Origin: Ferruginibacter sp.
GTDB taxonomy: Bacteria > Bacteroidota > Bacteroidia > Chitinophagales > Chitinophagaceae
Length of the DNA: 64,000 nt
Reading direction: 5' to 3'
NCBI GenBank assembly: GCA_025362235.1
Contig: JANYGZ010000014.1
Location: 48,378-112,377, forward strand
Notes under the pieces: model-generated
What the model was told of the DNA's origin: nothing
Database searches by the model: none
What the model saw: only the letters and a program-made list of their open reading frames with translations
In this document: positions 55,281 through 64,000 of the stretch, in pieces
Layout: the number at the start of each line of letters is the position of its first letter
Numbering within the stretch: position 1 is the first letter of the stretch
Translations under genes and position numbers: made by a program

Positions 55281-56885
55281 TTAGTTAGGGAGCGCCTGGA
55301 ACTTTATACCAGCAACGTTATTCCCTAAAACAGTCAGTAAAATAAAATCCTTATCATTACCCACTCCATTATAACGCACATTTCTATTCATATTCAAGTC
55401 TGCAGCATTGTACACATTATTAATAATAAGGGCAACATTATTGCTTAGTGCAGTCAGCAAAATATAATCTTTATCATTTGCAACACCATTGTACCTTACA
55501 TTACCGTTTACGTTTGCATTACCACCCCATAATATATTTTTTCCATTTAGGGCAATGCCGTAAGCCGATGCTGGCCCATAAATATTGGCATCGGTTGCGG
55601 TAGTAAAATCAACCAGGGGAGTAGTGGAAGTTGCTTCGCTTAATGCTATCAAATTTGTAGCTGGGTCTGTACTTATACCTAAATGATTACGGTGCCGTAT
55701 AGCAATGGTGTAATTTCCGTCAGCTACACTATTAAAAACTACAGGGCTTTTGCCATCTATATCCACAACATCGCCATCTCTTTGTAGTAAAGCACTTCTT
55801 GTTTGCAACACTGTGTTGCCGGGCGATACGGTACTGCTTCTTAATTCAATAAAAACCCAGTCAACAATATCGTTATCTGTTAAAGGCTGGTCAGCAAAAA
55901 CACTCAAATTGGCAGTTTCTGTAATTGGGTCGGCAACTGGAATAAAACTAACATTGTATGGGGCTGTTCTGTATGGGTCAGAAAGAGGGATAAGATTTGA
56001 CGGCTTTCTTAAATTATCGCCCATTACACCAGTACTGGTATTGTATGCAGCCTGTAAAAAAGCCTTGGTTTTTGACAATATAAATTTATCCATTCCATAA
56101 ACATCACCTGAAGCACCTCCAATAGTTGCTGTTACAGAATGCAAAGCAGCATCATGTGCCTCACCAATAGAACTCCAGTCAGTTCCATTAAAATAATATC
56201 CTCTTAAGTTAGCTTCTGTACCACTAACATAAGATGTTGTGGAATATTGTCCTTTAATTTTTACAGTTCCTGTTACCCCGGTTTTGGTTACAGGCCAATG
56301 TGTAAGCAGGTAATCTGCAACCATTACAGGTTTATTTGGATCGGCACTTGCCAGCACCTTTACACCAACATTGGCATTTAAATAAGTACCGGTTGACGTA
56401 ACAAATGCGGGTAAATAATCTGTGCCAAGGCCTATTGGAACCAAAGAATTTGTTACATCTTTAGTTAAGGTTTTATACACAACACCAGTAGAATTTGTTT
56501 CAATAAACTTACCTGCACCCGGGCCAAAAATTTTTATTGTATCTGATATTGTAAGATTTTTGTCACCTAAAATAATTTTACCTGTTGTAAATAATAATAC
56601 AAAACTAATTTTTGCATCACTCAATAATGCAGCATTGGCTGCATTATCTAATTCAAGGTTAGGTATGTTAAAACCACCCATATCTATATTTTGAGTAGCA
56701 GTTCCTTTTAACAATAATTTACCTGTACCTTGTATATCAACATTACTGGTTACATCACCCTGTACAACTACACTGCCGCCTGACTGAATATAAAATATTG
56801 CACTATTAATATGTAATTGTGCAAATGCACTATTGCAAATAATTATTGCGGCAATAAATAAAGCGCCAGATATTTTTAGCTTCAT
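55281..56885 (-). CDS. Secreted repeat protein with two C-terminal NVRYNGV-type repeats
   Basis: 534 residues from the ATG 56883-56885; signal peptide to NSAFAQ. The N-terminal half has repeated hydrophobic strands (SGGSVVVQGDVTSNVDIQGT), adhesin-like beta-helix composition. The C-terminus carries two near-identical units, NGNVRYNGVANDKDYILLTA and MNRNVRYNGVGNDKDFILLT, seen in large Bacteroidota surface proteins (HagB-like) where they resemble dockerin-like Asp/Asn repeats. No T9SS domain is at the very end. It lies 47 bases upstream of the T9SS gene and is probably co-transcribed. Confidence 0.75.
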   Translation of the reverse strand: MKLKISGALFIAAIIICNSAFAQLHINSAIFYIQSGGSVVVQGDVTSNVDIQGTGKLLLKGTATQNIDMGGFNIPNLELDNAANAALLSDAKISFVLLFTTGKIILGDKNLTISDTIKIFGPGAGKFIETNSTGVVYKTLTKDVTNSLVPIGLGTDYLPAFVTSTGTYLNANVGVKVLASADPNKPVMVADYLLTHWPVTKTGVTGTVKIKGQYSTTSYVSGTEANLRGYYFNGTDWSSIGEAHDAALHSVTATIGGASGDVYGMDKFILSKTKAFLQAAYNTSTGVMGDNLRKPSNLIPLSDPYRTAPYNVSFIPVADPITETANLSVFADQPLTDNDIVDWVFIELRSSTVSPGNTVLQTRSALLQRDGDVVDIDGKSPVVFNSVADGNYTIAIRHRNHLGISTDPATNLIALSEATSTTPLVDFTTATDANIYGPASAYGIALNGKNILWGGNANVNGNVRYNGVANDKDYILLTALSNNVALIINNVYNAADLNMNRNVRYNGVGNDKDFILLTVLGNNVAGIKFQALPN

Positions 56886-57124
56886 GATATTATAGTTTAA
56901 ACCAAATAATAACTTATTATCCATATTAAGTTAAAATTACAGAATTATTTATTAATGCCTCATAAGTTTTTTACTAATGGGTTATAGTATTTAACCATGT
57001 GACAATTCCCAGTGAAATATAGTATATCTACTAGTTGAAATATCTAAAAAAAAATAATTTAGTTAAATCGATTTTATTAATGTTGTAAATTATACGAAAT
57101 TCGCAAAACTTTAAACATAAATAA

Positions 57125-58342
57125 ATGACAATAGACATAAAGGTACCTTCCGTAGGAGAAAGTATAACGGAAGTTACCCTGGTAAAATGGTTGAAAAAAG
57201 ATAGAGAGTGGGTCGACAGAGACGAAATAATAGCAGAATTGGAAAGTGAAAAAGCCACTTTTGAGATTAATGCAGAGCAGGCGGGGGCATTAAAAATAAT
57301 TGCTGCAGAGGGTGACACGTTAAAAATAGGAGATATAGCCTGTAGTATTGATACCAGTGCTGCCAAGCCTGAAGGAAAAACTGCACAATCCCCAAAGGTT
57401 TCTGAAACAAAAAAGGAAACTCCACAGACTGCTGTTAAAAAAACTACTGCTGAAACAGATATAAAAGCAACTCCCGTTGCAGCTGCTATTATCGCTGATA
57501 AAAAGGTAGATATCAAAACCGTTGTTGCCAGTGGCAGCAATGGTAAAATATTTAAGCAGGATGTACTGGAAGCCATCAATAATCCCGGAAGAAAACCCGG
57601 TGTAGAATTATTTGGAAGAAACGACCGAAAAGAAAAAATGAGCAACCTGCGCAAAACCATCAGCCGCAGATTAGTCGAAGCAAAAAATACAACGGCAATG
57701 CTCACCACTTTTAATGAAGTGGATATGAGTGCCATTATGGATATAAGGGCAAAAAATAAAGATAAGTTTAAAGAAATTCATGGAGTTAACCTTGGCTTTA
57801 TGAGTTTTTTTACCAAGGCTTGCTGTTTTGCCTTACAGGAATGGCCGGCGGTTAATGCAATGTTAGACGGGGAAAATATACAATACCACGATTATTGTGA
57901 TGTATCTATAGCAGTGTCTGCTCCCAAAGGACTGGTAGTGCCGGTTATTAGAAATGCTGAAAGTTTAAGCATGGCGGAAATTGAAAAGAAAGTAGTAGAG
58001 TTGGCCACAAAAGCAAAGGAAAACAAATTAACGATTGAAGAAATGAGTGGTGGTACTTTTACTATCACTAATGGAGGTGTTTTTGGTTCTTTAATGAGCA
58101 CTCCTATTATTAATATTCCACAGAGTGCTATTTTAGGCATGCATAAAATTCAAGACAGGCCAATGGCTATTAACGGACAGGTAATAATAAAGCCGATGAT
58201 GTACCTGGCATTAAGTTACGATCACCGCATTATTGACGGCAGGGAATCTGTAAGTTTTTTGGTAAGGGTAAAAGATTTACTGGAAAACCCGTCATTACTT
58301 TTATTTGGTAAAGACCCGGTAAAAAGTTTATTGGAATTATAA
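57125..58342 (+). CDS. sucB: Dihydrolipoyllysine-residue succinyltransferase (2-oxoglutarate dehydrogenase E2)
   Basis: 405 residues. Lipoyl domain at the N-terminus with the lipoylated lysine in [12 protein letters not shown] (Lys43). A hinge rich in Ala/Pro/Thr/Lys follows, then a peripheral-subunit-binding segment ([18 protein letters not shown]) and a catalytic domain ending in [20 protein letters not shown] with the active-site His. It transfers succinyl to CoA. Its TAA shares its last base with the MITE-like element downstream. Confidence 0.97.
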   Translation: MTIDIKVPSVGESITEVTLVKWLKKDREWVDRDEIIAELESEKATFEINAEQAGALKIIAAEGDTLKIGDIACSIDTSAAKPEGKTAQSPKVSETKKETPQTAVKKTTAETDIKATPVAAAIIADKKVDIKTVVASGSNGKIFKQDVLEAINNPGRKPGVELFGRNDRKEKMSNLRKTISRRLVEAKNTTAMLTTFNEVDMSAIMDIRAKNKDKFKEIHGVNLGFMSFFTKACCFALQEWPAVNAMLDGENIQYHDYCDVSIAVSAPKGLVVPVIRNAESLSMAEIEKKVVELATKAKENKLTIEEMSGGTFTITNGGVFGSLMSTPIINIPQSAILGMHKIQDRPMAINGQVIIKPMMYLALSYDHRIIDGRESVSFLVRVKDLLENPSLLLFGKDPVKSLLEL

Positions 58343-58484
58343 GAAGCTGTCTAAAACGATTTTAGGGATACCTTATAACTTAAGAAGTGGCCGGTGGGGA
58401 CAGCGGCCACGGTGGGTTAGCCGAGGTTGGTGTCCCCACCAACCTCGAGATGGCAAATGAAAATTCTATTTTTAGACAGCTTCT
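58342..58484. mobile_element. MITE-like palindromic element abutting the sucB stop
   Basis: The 15-base terminal inverted repeat AGAAGCTGTCTAAAA occurs at 58342-58356 and, reversed, at 58469-58484. Inside, CGAGGTTGGTG/CACCAACCTCG (58422-58447, loop TCCC) is a perfect 11-base hairpin, and GGTGGGGAC/GTCCCCACC (58393-58440) is an overlapping alternative. No coding potential. A clear target-site duplication is not evident. Confidence 0.7.
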
Positions 58485-58508
58485 AAGGAATTTTTAAATT
58501 TATTTTTA

Positions 58509-58530
58509 CGGCTGGATTTTATTCCAGCCG
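58509..58530 (+). terminator. Probable sucB terminator, now beyond the inserted element
   Basis: CGGCTGGA pairs with TCCAGCCG across TTTTAT and is followed by TTTATATTTG. It lies 170 bases after sucB, with the MITE-like element in between. Confidence 0.55.
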
Positions 58531-58546
58531 TTTATATTTGTACGCT

Positions 58547-59734
58547 ATGAGCCGTTTTCATTCCTATATAAACACATCTGCAAAACTGATAGCAAAGTAT
58601 AAAGGAGAAAAACCTTTTGCTGTTTTTATTAAGGTTCTTTTTGCAAAGGAAAAAAAGTATGGGTCAAAAGACAGGAAACAAATCTCTTCACTTTGTTACA
58701 ATTATTTCCGCCTTGGTTTTGCAATGAAAGATAGTTCTGTAGAGCAAAAAATAATTGTTGCAACTTTTTTGTGCGAACATGCCCCAAGCGAATTTTTGCA
58801 AAAGATAAGCCCCGAATTGAATGAAAAAATAAATTGGCCCTTATATAAAAAATTCCTTTTGTTAAAAGACCAGTTTTTAATTACCGATATTTTTCCTTTT
58901 AAAAATTTATTGAGTCAAAGAGTAAATATTGAAACCTATTGCCTTTCTATACTTGAACAGCCCTTTCTTTTTTTACGTATTCGTCCGCAATGCAGGATAA
59001 CCACTTTAAAGAAATTAGAAAAATCAAAATTAGATTGTCAATTAATAAGTGAAGATTGTATCCAATTATCGCCAGGCACTAATGCCGAAGATTTTTTTAG
59101 TATTGATAAGGAAGTTGTTGTACAGGATCATAATTCGCAGCAGGTATTAAATTACCTGCAGTTAAATGAAAGAACTCTTTTTGATAAAGAGATATCGGCG
59201 CAAGGGTTATCAGTATGGGATTGTTGTGCAGCCAGCGGTGGTAAATCAATTTTACTGGTAGATATTTTAAAGCAAAAAATTGATCTTACTGTTTCCGATA
59301 TCCGTTTAAGTATTGTATTGAACCTTCACCAACGATTTAAAAGAGCCAATATAAAACAGTACAAATACTTTATTGCTGATATTGGTAATATCCAGTTTAC
59401 GCCACCCGCTACTAATTATCAACTTATTATTTGTGATGCGCCCTGTACAGGCAGCGGCACATGGGGCAGAACCCCCGAGCAGTTATGTTTTTTTGATGAA
59501 TCAACTGTTAAAGAGTTTACCGAGAAGCAAAAAAGAATTGTGAGCAATACAGTGCCGCATCTTAAAGAAGGCGGCATATTTGTTTATATTACCTGTTCCG
59601 TTTTCAAACAAGAAAATGAGGCCATAGCAGATTTTGTTGCAGATGAGTTTAATTTAAAATTATTGCACCAGGAAATATTAATGGGTACAGATAAAAAAGC
59701 TGACACTATGTTTGTAGCAGTATTTAAAAAGTAA
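58547..59734 (+). CDS. RsmB/NOP2-family RNA (cytosine-C5) methyltransferase
   Basis: 395 residues from the ATG 58547 (an in-frame TTG at 58538 is less likely). SAM-binding motif WDCCAASGGKSILLVD, motif IV with catalytic Cys DAPCTGSGTWGRTPEQ, and motif VI ITCSVFKQENEAI with the second Cys. The N-terminal half is helical, NusB-like in position but without strong signal. It methylates C5 of cytosine in rRNA, by analogy with RsmB. Stops one base before the convergent subtilase gene. Confidence 0.9.
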   Translation: MSRFHSYINTSAKLIAKYKGEKPFAVFIKVLFAKEKKYGSKDRKQISSLCYNYFRLGFAMKDSSVEQKIIVATFLCEHAPSEFLQKISPELNEKINWPLYKKFLLLKDQFLITDIFPFKNLLSQRVNIETYCLSILEQPFLFLRIRPQCRITTLKKLEKSKLDCQLISEDCIQLSPGTNAEDFFSIDKEVVVQDHNSQQVLNYLQLNERTLFDKEISAQGLSVWDCCAASGGKSILLVDILKQKIDLTVSDIRLSIVLNLHQRFKRANIKQYKYFIADIGNIQFTPPATNYQLIICDAPCTGSGTWGRTPEQLCFFDESTVKEFTEKQKRIVSNTVPHLKEGGIFVYITCSVFKQENEAIADFVADEFNLKLLHQEILMGTDKKADTMFVAVFKK

Positions 59735-61702
59735 TCAGTTTAATAAGATCTTTTTTGTAATTGCTTTTTTATTATCAATAAATACCGTTACAAAGTATAT
59801 TCCGGAACTGAATTGTTTTAGAGGAATAACAAAAGTTTGCGTGCCATTTACTGTTTGGTTCTGCAGGCTATACACTTTTTGTCCGTTTACATTATATATT
59901 TCTATTGCTGCATTTACTGTATTATTTCTTGTTATTGATACTGAAAGATTATCTGAAACGGGGTTTGGGCTTATGATAATTGTTTCACTGGCCGGTGTGC
60001 CACAAGACTGGGTATAATTTACTATTGCAGAATCTACATAAAAACTTGTATCTGCAGCAATCGATATTTTTATCCTGTATTTTATTACAATACCAGTATT
60101 GAAACTGTTCAAATCATCGGTGTAAGTGAAGTTGAAAGATTGGAATGGTCCATTGTGATTTTGTGTAGAGATTGTTTTATAATCTGTCTCCGTTGGCAAT
60201 TTTCTTTCTATCATAATGTTCATATCAGCTGCTGTTTTTATAGTACAGTTAATATAAGTTTTACAATTGCTATTGATAGAAATTTGCTGAGTGTATAATT
60301 TTTTTATTAATAAGACAAATGCCTTTTTTACATCGGGAATACCATAACCCGTTCTGTTATCGGGTATTGTAAACCTGTCAGCAGATTGCCGCAATGCATC
60401 AATAACCTGCATATTATTTACTTCCGGAAAAGCCTGCCACAAACAGGTAGCGGTACCAGCCATTATAGGGCAGGCAAAGGATGTTCCGTTTCCAAAAGCC
60501 GGGTTGCCGGTATTTGGGTTTGCCACTACTGCGTTCACTCCAATAGCTGCAACATCTGGTTTTATTCGTCCATCACTTGTAGGGCCATAACTGCTAAAAC
60601 CTGCTGGTTGCCTGTTTGCATCAACAGCGCCAATAGTTATTACACTGTCGGCATCGGCTGGTGTTGCAATATAATGCCAGGTACTGTTGCCATCATTACC
60701 CGCCGCCACTACAACCATCATAACTTTTTTTGCTGCAAAATCAGCAGCTCTTGCCGCAATGGTGGTGTTGCCATCCATGCTGGAGTAGGTGTGATTAAAA
60801 CTGCTATTGTCAAAAGTTGTATACCCTAATGAAACAGACAATACATCCACACCTAAACTATCCGCACGTTCTGCCGCTGCCGCAAAATTTTGTTCTTCTA
60901 CAGGGTATTCACTATTTACATCTTCTGTACGAAATAAATAAAAAGAAGTTTTTGGGGCGGTGCCTACAAACAAGCCCGGCATATTTGCTGCAATGGTGCT
61001 AAAACAATTCATTCCATGTGCAGCATCTTCGTTAACACTTGCTTCGTTGGCCACAAAATCCCAGGTACCCAAAATTTGGTTATTATTTCTTACACTGTCA
61101 AATGTTGGTAAAGATTGATAATGATAAAATCCTGCATCGGCTATTGCAAGCTCCATGCCTTCTCCTCTAAATCCATGGTTGTGCAAAAAATCGGTATTCT
61201 GTAAATGCACTTGTGTATACGATTGGCCGTAGTTATAATAATCTGTTGGGCTTTGTGGCCTTTCTGCAGCAGTAAAAGGTATCGAAGAATAAGTTGAGTC
61301 AAGTACCTTATTTTTGGGCGTTACTTCATTAATTGTTCTTGCAGCAATGGGTGATGTGGTTTTAACAAACGATAACAAATTGATCTTGGCTAAAGCAGCA
61401 GCATCTGTTGTTTTAATACAAACCTGGTTTAGCCATTTACTTACATTGAGGATAATTACGTTGCCCGATAAACGAATACTATCAATGTAGGCTGGTGTTA
61501 TTGGCAAATCAGATTCATCAATAATGATATTGTATTTTATTCTTCTGTCAATAGAGCGTTGGGAAAGAAATTGCTGAGGATTGCTGGTAGAAAAAGGAGT
61601 GCCTGCCTTATCTTTTAATTGAATAATATACCGGGAAAACTGAGCGTAATCAGTAAAACTTATTAGGCAAAATATCAAAAAAATGACTGTCGGTTTCTTC
61701 AT
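59735..61702 (-). CDS. S8 family serine peptidase with T9SS C-terminal domain
   Basis: 655 residues; signal peptide to FTDYAQ. Subtilisin triad: Asp in LAIADAGFYHY, His in AAHGMNCFSTIAAN, Ser in GNGTSFACPIMAGTAT, with the oxyanion Asn region VVVAAGNDGNSTW. An Ig-like region follows (about 475-570), and the T9SS sorting domain ends the protein (IISPNPVSDNLSVSI; FSSGIYFVTVFIDNKKA). It is secreted to the surface or medium as a protease. Family and secretion route are firm; substrate unknown. Confidence 0.93.
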   Translation of the reverse strand: MKKPTVIFLIFCLISFTDYAQFSRYIIQLKDKAGTPFSTSNPQQFLSQRSIDRRIKYNIIIDESDLPITPAYIDSIRLSGNVIILNVSKWLNQVCIKTTDAAALAKINLLSFVKTTSPIAARTINEVTPKNKVLDSTYSSIPFTAAERPQSPTDYYNYGQSYTQVHLQNTDFLHNHGFRGEGMELAIADAGFYHYQSLPTFDSVRNNNQILGTWDFVANEASVNEDAAHGMNCFSTIAANMPGLFVGTAPKTSFYLFRTEDVNSEYPVEEQNFAAAAERADSLGVDVLSVSLGYTTFDNSSFNHTYSSMDGNTTIAARAADFAAKKVMMVVVAAGNDGNSTWHYIATPADADSVITIGAVDANRQPAGFSSYGPTSDGRIKPDVAAIGVNAVVANPNTGNPAFGNGTSFACPIMAGTATCLWQAFPEVNNMQVIDALRQSADRFTIPDNRTGYGIPDVKKAFVLLIKKLYTQQISINSNCKTYINCTIKTAADMNIMIERKLPTETDYKTISTQNHNGPFQSFNFTYTDDLNSFNTGIVIKYRIKISIAADTSFYVDSAIVNYTQSCGTPASETIIISPNPVSDNLSVSITRNNTVNAAIEIYNVNGQKVYSLQNQTVNGTQTFVIPLKQFSSGIYFVTVFIDNKKAITKKILLN

Positions 61703-61771
61703 AGCGTATAATAGTTATGCCTTTTATAAGGACGCCAAAATTAAAAAGAAACCTTTATATGAAAAGCTAAA

Positions 61772-62506
61772 TTAATTATGGTCAATCATAGTAAGTGTTA
61801 TACCATAACCGACTTTGTATGGCTTTACTCCTGGAATATTTTGATAATTAAGGTGAACAAACCTATGGTAAACCAGGCCAATACCTTTAGCATAATTAGA
61901 TGCACTGAAATTGATTTCGTAAATAGGTGCTGAAGGATCTACAATTCCTATTATTTCATCTCTTTCAGCAACTTTTAATGTACTATCGATAGTTATAGCG
62001 CCTAAAGTTAACGGCGTATTTATACTATCATAAACATAGTTCCAGTCATCAAAATATTTTAAATCTGGATTGTCAGAATGAGTATCGATATATGAATTCC
62101 CTTTCCAGGAATATTCGTTTCTAATGGGCTCTTTTAATTTGATGAAGCGTAAATTATTTTCAATATATTCATAGGAACTGCCTGTATTGATGGCCATAAA
62201 TGCATTGTCGGGCATCCAGTTATCAGTGGCATTTTTACGTATATATCTCCTGATTATAAATCCTTTTCTGCCAAGATTATCTATAATAGTATCTTCAACC
62301 AAATGTTTTACCTGGTAAGTTATAACCCTATCCTCAGGGATAATATTATCGGCATATAGCTGGGAGTCTAACTGGTAAGTAATGTATTTTCCCACTATCA
62401 AAGGTGCATAGTCACTAATGGGATCTGTTTTAAATTCTTCAGTTTTACTGCACGCACTAAAAATGAGTGCTATAATTATACCTGTGAATAAAATATTTTT
62501 TTTCAT
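61772..62506 (-). CDS. Lipoprotein of unknown function
   Basis: 244 residues with lipobox IFSACSKTEE (Cys19). The remainder is beta-rich: DYAPLIVGKYITYQLDSQLY, GFIIRRYIRKN, YEYIENNLRFIKLKEPI. I recognise no catalytic motif. It sits between mnmA and the subtilase, on the same strand as both. Confidence 0.75.
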   Translation of the reverse strand: MKKNILFTGIIIALIFSACSKTEEFKTDPISDYAPLIVGKYITYQLDSQLYADNIIPEDRVITYQVKHLVEDTIIDNLGRKGFIIRRYIRKNATDNWMPDNAFMAINTGSSYEYIENNLRFIKLKEPIRNEYSWKGNSYIDTHSDNPDLKYFDDWNYVYDSINTPLTLGAITIDSTLKVAERDEIIGIVDPSAPIYEINFSASNYAKGIGLVYHRFVHLNYQNIPGVKPYKVGYGITLTMIDHN

Positions 62507-62537
62507 AAAACAAAAGCTATTGAATCAGACACTGTTT

Positions 62538-63653
62538 TTATATGAAAGGCTGCTCAATACGCTGAATGATGCCGCCTCCAATTACATCATCGCCTTCATA
62601 AAAAACAGCACTTTGCCCTGGGGTAATACCTTTAACGTTCTCATAGAAACGAACTTTTACCCCATTTTGGTATGCGTACAGGTTGCTAATTGCACCTTTA
62701 TCTTTATAACGTATTTTAGTAATAGTTTCCATTCCTTCTGTAAGGCCATCGTATTTAATCCAGTTTATTTTAGCAATATTCATTTCGCTGCCCTTTAAAT
62801 CTTCTTCTTCACCCAAAACAATTGTATTGGTGTCTGGATTTATTGCCGTTACAAAAGCAGGTTTACCCAACGCTATATCCAATCCCTTTCGTTGCCCGAT
62901 TGTATAAAATGGATAACCTTTATGCTGCCCTAGAATTTTACCAGATTTATCTACAAAATTTCCTCCGTTTACTTTTTCTTCCAGCCCGGCCACATTGCGT
63001 TTTAAAAAGCCACGGTAATCGTTATCAGGCACAAAACAAATTTCGTAGCTCTCTGCTTTTTTTGCCAGTTCAGGATACCCAAAATCATGTGCCATCTGGC
63101 GGATGGCTGTTTTGTGATAAGTGCCCAAGGGTAAAATGGTTCTGCTAAGCAGATCCTGCTGAAGGCCCCATAATACATAACTCTGGTCTTTAGTATCGTC
63201 AATACCTTTACGTATAAAATATCTTCCGTTTGTATGCTGATGAATTTGTGCGTAATGGCCGGTAGCAATAAAATCGCAGCCCAGTGCATCTGCCCTTTTT
63301 AGCAATGCTCTCCACTTAATATGCGTATTACACATTACACAGGGGTTTGGTGTACGGCCGGCCATGTATTCTTCTACAAAATTATCAATCACAAAATCGC
63401 CGAACTCTTCTCGTATATCTAAAATAAAGTGTGGAAATCCATGCTGAACAGCGGCTTGCCTTGCATCGTTAAAGCTATCAAGGTTACAGCAACCTGTTTC
63501 TTTTTTACCTGTTGTACCTACACTGGTAGCATAATCCCATGTTTTCATTGTAATACCCACTACGTCATAACCTTCTTTATGCAGCATAAGAGCAGCAACG
63601 GTACTATCAATACCACCACTCATTGCCATTAAAACCTTTCCTTTTTTACTCAT
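62538..63653 (-). CDS. mnmA: tRNA-specific 2-thiouridylase MnmA
   Basis: 371 residues. PP-loop AMSGGIDSTVAALML at the start; the catalytic cysteines are in NPCVMCNTHIKWR and in the distal SYEICFVPDN. QHKGYPFYTIGQRKGLDIAL and a C-terminal beta-barrel (GQSAVFYEGDDVIGGGII) complete the fold. It adds sulfur to U34 of tRNA-Lys/Glu/Gln. Confidence 0.97.
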   Translation of the reverse strand: MSKKGKVLMAMSGGIDSTVAALMLHKEGYDVVGITMKTWDYATSVGTTGKKETGCCNLDSFNDARQAAVQHGFPHFILDIREEFGDFVIDNFVEEYMAGRTPNPCVMCNTHIKWRALLKRADALGCDFIATGHYAQIHQHTNGRYFIRKGIDDTKDQSYVLWGLQQDLLSRTILPLGTYHKTAIRQMAHDFGYPELAKKAESYEICFVPDNDYRGFLKRNVAGLEEKVNGGNFVDKSGKILGQHKGYPFYTIGQRKGLDIALGKPAFVTAINPDTNTIVLGEEEDLKGSEMNIAKINWIKYDGLTEGMETITKIRYKDKGAISNLYAYQNGVKVRFYENVKGITPGQSAVFYEGDDVIGGGIIQRIEQPFI

Positions 63654-63670
63654 ATCGAAATTCTTCGATG

Positions 63671-63678
63671 CAAAGATA
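63671..63678 (-). promoter_or_regulatory. Probable -7 element of the mnmA promoter
   Basis: TATCTTTG on the minus strand, 18 bases before the mnmA ATG, matches TAnnTTTG. No convincing -33 was found. The rest of 63679-63940 shows no gene. Confidence 0.45.
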
Positions 63679-63940
63679 CAATTTAGATAATGAATAGGTT
63701 TTATGGCTTAAATTAAATGTAGACTTTATTGCACAGTTTGGGTAAAATCAAAACCTGATTTTCTATGTTTTAAAGTTTTTTTCAGATAAAACATGCAAAA
63801 CCTGGTATGAAAAAAATAGGCATCCTATTTGAAACATAATGTACAGTAATAAATAACTCACTCACCTTACGCAAAATAAAACCTAAACTTGCCTTTTAAA
63901 ACATACTGTTTGTGGAAAACTTTGCAGACTTATATACGGA

Positions 63941-64000
63941 TTACCTTATATGCTCCAGTTCATATACTACAGCTACGGGCATGGCGTCACTATTATCTAT
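63941..64000 (-). CDS. Possible C-terminus of a gene continuing beyond the window
   Basis: The minus strand reads DAMPVAVVYELEHIR then a TAA at 63941-63943, with the frame open to the right edge. Twenty codons are too few to identify it. The composition looks coding rather than intergenic. Confidence 0.35.
   Translation of the reverse strand: MDNSDAMPVAVVYELEHIR

Noticed and set aside
57031..57735. 234-codon open frame on the minus strand over the start of sucB
   Set aside because: It overlaps the conserved lipoyl and hinge regions of sucB, is Ser/Leu/Phe-rich in the way antisense frames of Lys/Glu/Ala-rich genes are, and has no recognisable motif.
1..64000. CRISPR arrays, prophage, rRNA operon, plasmid or replication origin
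   Set aside because: I found no regularly spaced repeat array, phage structural gene, integrase, rRNA sequence or origin-like cluster in the window.

Overview
The window is an AT-rich stretch of a Bacteroidota chromosome, most likely from the Chitinophagaceae or a close relative. The evidence is a type IX secretion C-terminal domain on several secreted proteins, paired MG2/TonB-plug proteins, promoters of the -33 TTTG / -7 TAnnTTTG type, few Shine-Dalgarno sequences, an outer-membrane beta-barrel protein typical of the phylum, and a KdpFABC cluster with an NtrC-type regulator. Most of the window is ordinary chromosomal housekeeping. The first 12 kb is an accessory, decaying zone.

Region by region. 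1-12 kb: intact genes (CPBP protease, phosphoesterase, truncated globin, AI-2E-type transporter, S9 peptidase, MscS channel) are interleaved with at least six gene remnants (SAP-type domain protein, TonB-dependent receptor, ChrB domain, MetQ, sarcosine-oxidase-like enzyme, DUF6934-like fragment). 12-17 kb: two tandem paralogues with MG2-like and TonB-plug domains, the second interrupted by a single in-frame TGA. 17-30 kb: a potassium island with a sigma-54-dependent response regulator, Kup, two unannotated membrane micro-proteins, KdpF, KdpA, KdpB, KdpC, a kinase-less KdpD and a separate histidine kinase. A toxin-antitoxin pair lies antisense between kdpB and kdpC, and its toxin is dead through a nonsense codon. 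30-34.6 kb: cyclophilin, tRNA-Cys, and a SAM-I riboswitch controlling a cystathionine gamma-synthase-like gene and homoserine dehydrogenase. 34.7-48 kb: DNA repair and replication (RecQ, UvrA, RarA), AspRS and a VapBC-like module. 48-64 kb: M14 peptidase, S20, PqiA-like protein, the two 2-oxoglutarate dehydrogenase subunits separated by T9SS-linked genes, an RsmB-like methyltransferase, a T9SS subtilase, a lipoprotein and MnmA.

The most unusual signal is a G/C-run palindromic repeat found in frame inside two essential-type genes, uvrA (63 extra codons bounded by 28-base inverted repeats) and aspS (one arm). Both are read in the same orientation and frame, giving IPPLGGGGA. This looks like a protein-coding palindromic element, a concept known from Rickettsia. 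Other dispersed repeats are an AAATTCGTG repeat placed just 5' of kdpB and of an acetyltransferase gene, two CCTATGG-centred palindromes near tRNA-Cys, and a 143-base MITE-like element abutting the sucB stop codon.

All calls come from reading the sequence and from remembered family features. No database search was run.
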